Below are positions 1 through 6,228 of a stretch of 6,666 bases of DNA, piece by piece (the first letter of the stretch is position 1; each line of letters opens with the position of its first letter). This DNA is from Bacteroidota bacterium (GTDB lineage: Bacteria; Bacteroidota; Bacteroidia; Bacteroidales; UBA932). The stretch spans positions 1-6,666 of the forward strand of contig JAGDMC010000125.1 of assembly GCA_017860395.1 (NCBI GenBank). Direction: 5' to 3'. The notes below the pieces were generated by a model, which worked only from the letters and a program-made list of their open reading frames with translations, did no database searches and was not told the origin of the DNA. The translations under genes were made by a program, and so were the position numbers.

Positions 1-472
1 TGCTTAATGTAATAACTCCGGTTTTTATGACTTTTTGTATATACTCCAGCCTGTCCCCGGCCCTGAGAGTTCCCGGAGTGATGACTTTTGCGAAGATACC
101 TTCCTTAGGCATAACGCACACCCCGCTTTCGCGAAAGATAGCGCAACCGTCGCCATGGCATTTTTTGCCAATCTGAGTCACCATGAGTTCAACCCCTGAA
201 TTCTTAAATATATCCCCGGGCTTGCAACTATTGAGCTGCAATCCTTTTGTGGTTATGTTTTCGGCAAATTCGCCACAATTGTAACTTCTGCCGGTAATTG
301 CAGAAAACCTGTCAATACTCTCAATTCCGAGAAGACTAACCTGTCTGTGCCATTTTCCTGCATGAGCATCACCGGATATACCCTCCTTTGTAAGGATTAT
401 TTTTTCTGCGGGAAGCTTTATCTCTCCCTTTTGCTCTGAAATATTAACAGATATAATTTCTATAGATTTCAT
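1..472 (-). CDS. MOSC-domain protein, probable MOSC-MogA/MoaB fusion (3' end outside window)
   Basis: The frame opens at ATG 470-472 and is still open at base 1, giving 157 visible residues. Residues 1-145 form a MOSC domain: GDAHAG (34-39) then WHRQVSLL (41-48), GEFAENITT (67-75) and IGKKCHGDGC (101-110), with Cys105 as the likely conserved sulfur-carrying cysteine. MOSC domains occur in molybdenum cofactor sulfurases and related proteins. After the domain the chain does not stop but continues KTGVITLS (150-157), which resembles the first beta strand of MogA/MoaB (molybdopterin adenylyltransferase). I therefore infer a two-domain MOSC-MogA protein, with most of the second domain lost at the window edge. 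It is last of the visible operon, 12 bases after moaC. The leader before the ATG (AAAAAGCGGACCGG) has no strong ribosome binding site. The MOSC call is firm; the fusion rests on eight residues. Confidence 0.85.
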   Translation of the reverse strand, partial: MKSIEIISVNISEQKGEIKLPAEKIILTKEGISGDAHAGKWHRQVSLLGIESIDRFSAITGRSYNCGEFAENITTKGLQLNSCKPGDIFKNSGVELMVTQIGKKCHGDGCAIFRESGVCVMPKEGIFAKVITPGTLRAGDRLEYIQKVIKTGVITLS

Positions 473-484
473 CCGGTCCGCTTT

Positions 485-946
485 TTAAATTGCCTTTTTA
501 CTCTTTTCCAGCAGTTCAATTCTGTCAATTACCATTTTTTTGTCTACGGCCTTACACATATCGTAAACAGTAAGCAAAGCAGCGCTTACTGCGGTAAGAG
601 CCTCCATTTCCACGCCTGTTGAACCGGTGCAGCTTACATAGCTCTCTGCCTGAACTCCATTCGGGTCTATAGTCAGATAAACTCCCACCTTTGTAAGAAG
701 CAAAGGGTGGCACAGAGGAATGAGTTCCGAAGTCTTCTTTGCAGCCATTATTCCCGCTATTTCTGCGGTTGCAAGCAAGTCTCCCTTTTTAAGAGAATTC
801 TCCTTAATGAGAGAAATTGTTTCAGCGGCAAGAGAGATATGACCTTTTGCCCTGGCAGATCTTTTGGATAGAGGTTTCTCACCTACATCCACCATATTTA
901 CTCTACCTCCGGCATCGATATGACTGAGTTTTGTCTTATTTTCCAT
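485..946 (-). CDS. moaC: MoaC, cyclic pyranopterin monophosphate synthase
   Basis: Soluble enzyme that rearranges the MoaA product (3',8-cyclo-dihydro-GTP) into cyclic pyranopterin monophosphate in molybdenum cofactor synthesis. The 153 residues match the family over their full length (about 160 is usual). Visible signatures are the N-terminal [15 protein letters not shown] (7-21), [13 protein letters not shown] (53-65), LIPLCHP (75-81), [10 protein letters not shown] (110-119) and YDMCKAVD (128-135). By comparison with E. coli MoaC, Lys54, His80, Asp129 and Lys132 correspond to the catalytic set. One difference from E. coli is Ser109, where E. coli has Lys in its TGKTG motif; I do not regard it as catalytic. 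The start at ATG 944-946 is supported by a strong GGAGG six bases upstream. The gene begins two bases after the moaA stop, so the two are very probably co-transcribed and translationally coupled. Confidence 0.97.
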   Translation of the reverse strand: MENKTKLSHIDAGGRVNMVDVGEKPLSKRSARAKGHISLAAETISLIKENSLKKGDLLATAEIAGIMAAKKTSELIPLCHPLLLTKVGVYLTIDPNGVQAESYVSCTGSTGVEMEALTAVSAALLTVYDMCKAVDKKMVIDRIELLEKSKKAI

Positions 947-948
947 AA

Positions 949-1752
949 CTATCCTCCAATATTGTAAAAATTTCCAGAGCTGTTGCAGCCCCCTTTTGCG
1001 GGTTTGTTTTGAACAGCCAGTCTGATTGCTGTTTCCGCACCAAGCTCTTTTATGTCAAATCCTAAATCGTTGAAAAGACAAGGTTTTAATATCCCGGTTG
1101 CAGTTAATCTTAAGCGATTGCAAATAGCGCAGTTTCCTCCGTCTCCTCCGTCAACAATTCCAAATTCTCCTTTTTTCAAATCCATCATCCGGATAAATCT
1201 TACAGAAAGCCCTTCTCTCTTTGCAAATCCGGCAACCGCCGCGGCATCTGCCTCACTGCTGTTTTGCTCAACAACACAGTTTATCTTGATTGGACTAAGT
1301 CCAACTTTTTTTGCCTGCGAAATGCCCTCGAATACCCGTTCGATGTTCCCTCCGCGGGTAATATTCATATATCTCTCTTTGTCAATCGTGTCAAGACTGA
1401 TATTGACTCTATGCAGGCCGGCATCCTTAAGTTCCTGCGCCATTGGAGCGAGAAGCTGGCCGTTTGTTGTTAACGATAAATCGGTTATCCCCTCAATATT
1501 TGCTATTTCTCTTATCAGAGTAGAAATTTCCTTTCTAACCAAAGGCTCTCCTCCTGTGAGCCTGACCTTGGTTATCCCAAAAGAAACTGCAGTTTTTGTA
1601 AAATCAACAATTTGTGAATATGAGAGAATTCCGGTATGGTCCAGCAACTTTATCCCCTCTTCCGGCATACAATAGGTACACCGGAGGTTACATCTGTCGG
1701 TAACAGATATTCTTAAATATGTAAGTTTTCTTCCGGAGCTATCAATCAGCAT
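949..1752 (-). CDS. moaA: MoaA, GTP 3',8-cyclase (radical SAM), short form
   Basis: Radical SAM enzyme that converts GTP to 3',8-cyclo-7,8-dihydro-GTP, the first committed step of molybdenum cofactor synthesis. The SAM-binding cluster motif CxxxCxxC is Cys21, Cys25, Cys28, followed by the SAM-contact stretch [11 protein letters not shown]. The second, substrate-binding cluster is CxxC-x13-C at Cys208, Cys211, Cys225, with the Arg-x-Arg of CNRLRL. The protein ends NIGG; the terminal Gly-Gly is a MoaA hallmark that reaches into the active site. At 267 residues it is well below the usual 325-340. The loss lies between RFIRMMD (about 187-193) and the second cluster, where a short [13 protein letters not shown] linker replaces about 45-50 residues. 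Because every catalytic motif is kept in one open frame, I read this as a natural compact variant, not a broken gene. It starts one base after the upstream methyltransferase stop. Confidence 0.93.
   Translation of the reverse strand: MLIDSSGRKLTYLRISVTDRCNLRCTYCMPEEGIKLLDHTGILSYSQIVDFTKTAVSFGITKVRLTGGEPLVRKEISTLIREIANIEGITDLSLTTNGQLLAPMAQELKDAGLHRVNISLDTIDKERYMNITRGGNIERVFEGISQAKKVGLSPIKINCVVEQNSSEADAAAVAGFAKREGLSVRFIRMMDLKKGEFGIVDGGDGGNCAICNRLRLTATGILKPCLFNDLGFDIKELGAETAIRLAVQNKPAKGGCNSSGNFYNIGG
953..957 (-). promoter_or_regulatory. Strong Shine-Dalgarno for moaC, built from moaA's last codons
   Basis: On the minus strand the sequence reads ATT GGA GGA TAG TT ATG. The GGAGG is six bases upstream of the moaC ATG and is supplied by the two Gly codons that encode MoaA's C-terminal Gly-Gly. 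It fixes the moaC start and implies coupled translation. Such a canonical site is unusual against the weak leaders of the plus-strand genes here. Confidence 0.8.
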
Positions 1753-1753
1753 C

Positions 1754-2290
1754 TCAAATTCCTTTTAGCAAACGGGCAATTTCCCACAAAACAATTCCAA
1801 TACTCACCGAAACATTTAGTGAGTGCTTGGTTCCTGTCTGAGGTATTTCAACAACTAAATCACTCATATTAACAACTTCCTGGCCTACGCCCCTGACTTC
1901 ATTGCCGAATACAAAAGCGTACTTTTCATTCAGGCGGGGCTCAAGTTTATCAAGCATTGTCGAATCCTCTGTCTGTTCCACAGAGATTATGACATAACCG
2001 TCTGCTTTTAGTTTTTTAACAGCATCTTCTGTATTTTCGAAATAACTCCAGGACATACTGTCTTCTGCTCCCAGTGCCGATTTATGAATCTCCGCAGTAG
2101 GCGGGATCGCACAAATGCCGCACAGGAAAATCATTTCTGCCGAAAACGCATCGGCAGTCCTGAATGCTGCTCCGATATTGTGCTGGCTCCTTACGTTGTC
2201 AAGCACAATAACGACAGGGAGTTTTTCCTTTTCCCTGAATTCTTCTTTGGACAAACGACCTAATTCGCTGTTAAGTAATTTTCTAAACAT
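1754..2290 (-). CDS. TrmH/SpoU-family (SPOUT) RNA 2'-O-methyltransferase
   Basis: Predicted to transfer a methyl group from S-adenosylmethionine to a ribose 2'-OH in tRNA or rRNA; the target cannot be told from sequence. The 178 residues contain the three SPOUT motifs in order: LDNVRSQHNIGAAFRTAD (30-47, with conserved Asn38 and Arg44), FVFGNEVRGVG (126-136, Gly129-Asn130-Glu131) and IPQTG...HSLNVSVS (149-163), which form the trefoil-knot cofactor site. It is short, with only about 24 residues ahead of the catalytic domain and no L30e-like or other RNA-binding N-terminal domain, as in the smaller TrmH-like proteins common in Bacteroidota. ATG 2288-2290 is the first start after the divergent promoter region. 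It heads the minus-strand operon, and its TGA is one base from the moaA ATG. A link to molybdenum cofactor synthesis is not expected, so the grouping is probably transcriptional only. Confidence 0.93.
   Translation of the reverse strand: MFRKLLNSELGRLSKEEFREKEKLPVVIVLDNVRSQHNIGAAFRTADAFSAEMIFLCGICAIPPTAEIHKSALGAEDSMSWSYFENTEDAVKKLKADGYVIISVEQTEDSTMLDKLEPRLNEKYAFVFGNEVRGVGQEVVNMSDLVVEIPQTGTKHSLNVSVSIGIVLWEIARLLKGI
1760..1766 (-). promoter_or_regulatory. Ribosome binding site for moaA inside the end of the methyltransferase gene
   Basis: The minus strand reads AAAAGGA, then ATTTGAG, then ATG. The AAGGA lies in the last codons (Lys-Gly) of the upstream gene, seven bases before the moaA start, and supports ATG 1750-1752 as the start. 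Confidence 0.6.
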
Positions 2291-2297
2291 AATTTAT

Positions 2298-2305
2298 TAT
2301 ATTTG
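2298..2305 (+). promoter_or_regulatory. Candidate -7 element for the CDGSH gene
   Basis: TATATTTG on the plus strand matches TAnnTTTG exactly and is 42 bases upstream of the ATG at 2348. It abuts the minus-strand -7 element, together forming a 16-bp perfect palindrome. I see no TTG at the right distance upstream, so plus-strand promoter activity is less certain. Confidence 0.35.
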
Positions 2306-2338
2306 CAAATATAGGGATTAAACATAAATTTTAACCAA
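2306..2338 (-). promoter_or_regulatory. Candidate Bacteroidota promoter for the methyltransferase-moaA-moaC operon
   Basis: On the minus strand a perfect TAnnTTTG element, TATATTTG (bases 2313 down to 2306), lies 15 bases upstream of the first gene. A TTG at 2338-2336 sits 22 bases further upstream as a possible -33 element, slightly wider than the usual 19-21. Transcription would start within about 10 bases of the ATG, giving a very short leader. The -7 match is exact; the -33 assignment is weak. Confidence 0.5.
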
Positions 2339-2347
2339 TAAAAGATT

Positions 2348-2527
2348 ATGGATCACAAAGTAAAACTTACAGCTATCCCAGACGGACCACTCAAAGTAGA
2401 AGGTCGTACAACATTAGTACTTCCCGGAGGAAGAGCAGAAGAAAAAGATGCCTGTTATATTTGCCGGTGCAGCAGATCAAAAAATCAGCCATTTTGTGAC
2501 GGATCCCATTCTCAAAGAGCCAAATAG
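2348..2527 (+). CDS. Small CDGSH iron-sulfur domain protein
   Basis: A 59-residue protein. It carries one complete CDGSH motif, C-x-C-x2-S-x3-P-x-C-D-G-S-H, at residues 39-54; Cys39, Cys41, Cys50 and His54 are the expected 2Fe-2S ligands. The N-terminal half (KLTAIPDGPLKVEG, residues 6-19, then TTLVLPGG) is the beta-rich part usual in bacterial single-domain members. No membrane segment or signal peptide is visible, so it should be cytosolic. The family is redox active or stores and transfers clusters, but the specific role here is unknown. An extra Cys36 lies just before the motif and is not a predicted ligand. ATG 2348 follows an A-rich leader (AATAAAAGATT) typical of the phylum. It lies divergent from the moa operon and 71 bases before the efflux operon; no clear terminator separates it from the latter. 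Confidence 0.9.
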   Translation: MDHKVKLTAIPDGPLKVEGRTTLVLPGGRAEEKDACYICRCSRSKNQPFCDGSHSQRAK

Positions 2528-2539
2528 TATTTTTTAGAT

Positions 2540-2570
2540 TTCGGGTTTTAAACTTTTTTGCGTAATATTG
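2540..2570 (+). promoter_or_regulatory. Weak candidate promoter for the efflux operon
   Basis: TAATATTG at 2563-2570 matches TAnnTTTG except at one base, and TTCG at 2540-2543 is a poor -33 (TTTG) with a 19-base spacer. Transcription would begin near 2577, inside the palindrome that follows. Support is position and partial consensus only. Confidence 0.3.
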
Positions 2571-2571
2571 G

Positions 2572-2599
2572 TCAAAGTAAAAGTTAACTTAAACTTTGA
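2572..2599. repeat. Imperfect 28-bp palindrome, candidate operator of the efflux operon
   Basis: The stretch has outer arms CAAAGT (2573-2578) and ACTTTG (2593-2598) around a perfect 10-bp core AAGTTAACTT (2581-2590), separated on each side by AA. The flanking T2572/A2599 also pair. Of 28 positions, 24 agree with the reverse complement. It ends at the adaptor's start codon, where a bound repressor would cover the predicted transcription start and ribosome entry. No U-run follows, so a terminator is unlikely. No regulator gene is present in the window. Confidence 0.5.
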
Positions 2600-3699
2600 T
2601 GAAAAAGACGCAAAAGATTTTCCTTTATGTAAGTATCCCGGTAATTATAATCGCTTCGGTACTCATTTATAATACATTAACAAATAAGCCCAATTTAAAT
2701 GCAGAAAACAGGGCTCCTGCCAAATCGGGTCCGGGAGGTCAAAGACCCGGCGGTGCCGGTAAGTCTCTTCCTGTTTCTGTTTATATAGCTGAATTCATGT
2801 CGAGGGAAGATGGCCGGATGACCATGGGTACACTCATGGCAAACGAGAGGGTGGATGTTGTGAGCGAACTATCCGGAAGGGTTACTGCAATAAATTTCAG
2901 AGAGGGTCAGTTTGTCAGAAAAGGAGAGATACTCATAAGGCTGAATGATGACGAGCTTCTTACTCAGCTTACAAAAGCAGAATACCAGTACACTCTGCTT
3001 GAACAAAGGCTCGGCAGACAAAAAATATTACTCGAAAAAGATGCTGTCAGCCGTGAAGAATATGACGGAGTTTTAACAGAGTTTAATGTTCTTAAACAAG
3101 ATATTGAACAACTCAGGATAAAAATAGAGAAAATGAAAATCCGCGCCCCTTTTGATGGAGTACTTGGATTTCGTGAAATAAGCATGGGTGCCTTTCTTCA
3201 ACCCGGTTCTAAAATTTCCACTTTAGTGGATGTTGCCAGTCTAAAACTTGAATTCTCAATTCCCGAAAAATATATCAATGATATTAAATCGGGTGAAAAT
3301 GTAATATTTACAATTGAGGGAATGAGTAATAAGTTTTCTGCTAAAATTTATGCCATAGATCCGGAAGTTGAGCTAAAGACCAGAACAGTAATGTTGAGGG
3401 CTCTATATAAAAACAGCAGTTTTAAGTTAAAACCCGGAATGTCTGCGAAGGTTACCGTAAATTCTTCAAACGGTGCCCAGAATATATATGTTCCCAACCA
3501 GTCGGTAGTGCCGGATGTAAAAGGCCGCTCAGTGTGGATGTTAAAAGAGGGAAAAGCCACACTTGTTCCTGTTCAGACCGGAACAAGAACCGCAGACATG
3601 CTTGAAGTACTTTCCGGAATAGAGAGGGGAGACACAATAATCACAACCGGGCTAATGCAGCTTAGAGAAGGCATTTCCGTAACTCCCACTAACATTTAA
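2599..3699 (+). CDS. RND efflux periplasmic adaptor (membrane fusion protein)
   Basis: This AcrA/MexA-type adaptor bridges the inner-membrane pump and the outer-membrane channel. The 366 residues show an N-terminal membrane anchor at about 7-27 with no lipobox cysteine. Then come a Gly/Pro-rich linker (about 40-56), the first half of the lipoyl domain with SGRVTAINFREGQFVRKGE (92-110), and a short alpha-helical hairpin (about 118-178). The second lipoyl half has IRAPFDGVLG (181-190), and beta-barrel and membrane-proximal domains follow to the end. The hairpin is shorter than AcrA's, as in MexH/MdtA-like adaptors. ATG 2599 is preferred over the in-frame TTG at 2596, which belongs to the palindrome and would only add one residue. 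There is no strong ribosome binding site. The pump gene begins 11 bases after the TAA. The reading frame is intact, unlike its partner's. Confidence 0.95.
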   Translation: MKKTQKIFLYVSIPVIIIASVLIYNTLTNKPNLNAENRAPAKSGPGGQRPGGAGKSLPVSVYIAEFMSREDGRMTMGTLMANERVDVVSELSGRVTAINFREGQFVRKGEILIRLNDDELLTQLTKAEYQYTLLEQRLGRQKILLEKDAVSREEYDGVLTEFNVLKQDIEQLRIKIEKMKIRAPFDGVLGFREISMGAFLQPGSKISTLVDVASLKLEFSIPEKYINDIKSGENVIFTIEGMSNKFSAKIYAIDPEVELKTRTVMLRALYKNSSFKLKPGMSAKVTVNSSNGAQNIYVPNQSVVPDVKGRSVWMLKEGKATLVPVQTGTRTADMLEVLSGIERGDTIITTGLMQLREGISVTPTNI

Positions 3700-3710
3700 C
3701 TGAAATAAAG

Positions 3711-5120
3711 ATGAGTATATCAACTACCACCATAAACAGGCCGGTACTGGCAACGGTAATGAGCCTGCTTATTGTAATATTTGGCGCAATCGGGTTTACT
3801 TCTCTTGGAGTCAGAGACTATCCGAGTGTGGATAATCCGGTTATTTCGGTAAGGTGTTCGTTCCCCGGAGCCAATGCAGATGTTATTGAAACGCAAATAA
3901 CAGAGCCTCTTGAAGCCGCAGTAAACGGAATACCGGGAATCCGGGCAATTTCCAGCTCCAGCAGGGATGGTTCGAGTTCAATTAATATTGAATTTAACAT
4001 TGACGTTGATCTTGAGACCGCTGCAAATGACGTGAGAGACAAGGTTTCCGGAGCCATGAGGCAACTGCCTCAGGACGTGGACCCGCCTGTTGTTGAAAAG
4101 TCGGACGCAGACGCTCAGCCTATTTATTCAGTCACAATTCAGAGTGAAACAAGAAATATTATTGACCTGAGCGAATATGCGGAGGTCAATTTCAAGGAGA
4201 GGCTTCAGACTATCAGCGGTGTGAGCAGTGTTGGCGTTTGGGGGTCAAAAAGATACTCTGTGCGCATGAGGATGGACCCTTTGCTTCTTGCCGCATATAA
4301 AATTACACCCCTTGATGTGAGGCAGGCTGTCTCAAGAGAGAATGTAGAGCTCCCTTCCGGTACCGTGGAGGGTTCTACCATGGAACTTACGGTGAGAACA
4401 CTTGGCCGGTTGAAAACCATAGATGATTTCAATAATCTCATTATTGCCAAAAACGGAGAGAGAATTGTACGGTTCTCAGATATAGGGGTTGCCGAGGTTG
4501 ATGCCGAAAATACAAGATCCATTCTTAAAAGAAACGGGGTACCGATGGTATCCTGCGTGCTTGTTCCTCAACCGGGGGCCAACTATATAAATATTGTGGA
4601 CGAAGCACAAAAGGCTGTAGAAGAATTGAAGAAAAGCCTTCCCGAAGACATTACGGTTGCTGTTGGTTTTGACAACACAATTTTCATAAGAGATTCAATA
4701 AAGGAGGTTCAGATTACTATTTATCAGGCTTTCCTGCTGGTAGTACTCATTATCTTCCTGTTCCTGAGGAACTGGAGAACAACGCTGATTCCGATTATCG
4801 CTATTCCAATATCCCTGATTGGGACGTTTTTCATAATGTATCTGGCCGGATTCTCAATTAATATTCTTACGCTGCTGGCAATGGTATTGTCCATAGGACT
4901 TGTTGTGGACGACGCGATAGTGGTGATGGAGAACATATATACAAAAATTGAGAAGGGAATGGAGCCGAAAATGGCTGCGATTGAAGGTTCAAAAGAGATT
5001 TTCTTTGCTGTAATTGCAACCACAATCACGCTTGTTGCCGTTTTCTTTCCCATTGTTTTCCTTCAGGGCGTTACAGGATGCACTTACATTCACTCCAATG
5101 ATGTCGAGCAAACTTCTTAA
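3711..5120 (+). pseudogene. RND pump segment 1: N-terminal half, TM1-TM5
   Basis: This frame encodes 469 residues, of which 1-456 are genuine pump and the last 13 (from TGC 5079) are read out of frame after the first deletion. TM1 is at about 9-30. The first periplasmic loop (about 31-335) has the conserved early motif VRDYPSVDNPVISV. TM2 is at 337-354, TM3 at about 359-381, TM4 carries GLVVDDAIVVMENI with the proton-relay pair Asp400-Asp401, and TM5 ends in VFFPIVFLQGVTG (444-456). ATG 3711 is 11 bases after the adaptor stop, behind an A-rich AAATAAAG. If translated alone it gives half a pump lacking TM6-TM12, which is not expected to function. Confidence 0.85.
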
Positions 5121-6228
5121 GGTAGGAGCACAGGAGGGGAAATTCTATAAATGGACTGAACCGTTTTTTGTATGGCTAAACAGTGCATATAAAAATTCAC
5201 TCTCAAAATTTATGTCGAAGAGGTGGATGGCAGTGTTGTTTCTTGCAATTTCCCTTGTGTTCATCGTCCTTTTATGGGTCGACATTCCTTCGGAAATGGC
5301 TCCGCTGGAAGACCGTTCGATGATTAACGTATCGTCTACGGCTCAGGAAGGGGCAACATACGACTATATGGTAAAATACTCCGATGAAGTGCAGGCGCTC
5401 ATAGACAAAGAGATAAAGGAGACCGATATGGTGCTTCAGATGGTTGGAATGGGAGGAAGAAACAAGTCCAATTTCCAAATATCACTTATAGACCCGCAAA
5501 AAAGAGAGAGAACTCAGCAGGAGATTGCAGACGAACTTTCTCCTCAGGTGGCAAAATTAACCGGTGCGAGGAGTTTCGTAACGCAGCAGCAGACTTTTGG
5601 AGGAAGAAGAGGCGGCATGCCCGTACAATATGTAATTCAGGCAAAGAATCTCGATTCTCTAAAGGTAGCAATACCAAAGTTTATGTCTGCAGTTGCCCAG
5701 AGTGAAGTTTTTGCAAATTCAGATGTAAACCTCCGTTTCACAAAACCGGAGCTAAGAATAAACATTGACAGGGACAAAGCATCGCTGATGGGTGTTTCCA
5801 TTCAGAATATTGCCCAGACACTGCAGCTCTCAATGAGTGAGCAGCGTATCGGATACTTTATTAGAAATGGCAAACAATATCAGATAATGAGTCAGATAGA
5901 CCAGAGTATGAGAAATAAACCTGTCGACCTGGCCAATATTTATGTAAGAAATGATGTCGGGGAGCTTATTCAGCTCGACAACCTCTTTCCAAAGGCTATA
6001 CTCTCGGTCAGGGTATTGAGGAGATGGATAAAATTGCAAAAGCAGAACTTAATCCGGATAATTTTTCCACAACCCTTTCGGGTCAGTCAAAAGATTTTGT
6101 GGAAAGCACATCAAGCCTGTTATTTGCATTTGTGCTTGCTCTTATACTTATATACCTGGTTCTGGCAGCACAATTTGAAAGTTTCAGGGATCCGCTTATT
6201 ATCATGCTCACAGTTCCTCTTGCGTTAA
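5080..6228 (+). pseudogene. RND pump segment 2: end of TM6, TM7 and second periplasmic loop
   Basis: Homology resumes at GCA 5080 with ALTFTPMMSSKLL, the tail of TM6. TM7 follows (segment residues about 50-66), then the second periplasmic loop, including PLEDRSMINVSSTAQEGA and the later FTKPELRINIDRDKA. It runs to LIQLDNLF at 5965-5988. The frame stays open to 6228, but the 79 residues after 5988 are out-of-frame reading of the next segment. Upstream, the frame is open back to a TTG at 5014, yet 5014-5079 is only the shadow of segment 1. If translated independently it could begin at ATG 5098 or 5101. Confidence 0.82.

Noticed and set aside
1052..1675. A 207-codon open frame on the plus strand opposite moaA
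   Set aside because: It is antisense to a gene with clear motifs, has no recognisable domain, and its composition follows from the complementary coding strand.
949..1752. moaA as a pseudogene because of its short length
   Set aside because: The frame is uninterrupted, both cluster motifs and the C-terminal Gly-Gly are kept, and it is tightly spaced with both neighbours.
2596..2598. TTG as the adaptor start codon
   Set aside because: The adjacent in-frame ATG at 2599 is the better start, and the TTG is part of the palindrome arm.
2528..2598. Rho-independent terminator after the CDGSH gene
   Set aside because: There are T-runs at 2530-2535 and 2554-2559 but no GC-rich stem before them; the palindrome further on is AT-rich and not followed by a T-run.
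5014..5079. Upstream extension of pump segment 2 from a TTG start
   Set aside because: The same bases encode conserved TM5 of segment 1 in another frame; the 22 residues in this frame resemble nothing in the family.
5070..6030. Programmed ribosomal frameshifting joining the three pump segments
   Set aside because: There is no slippery heptamer at the junctions, and about 20 and 28 conserved residues are missing. Frameshifting cannot restore them.
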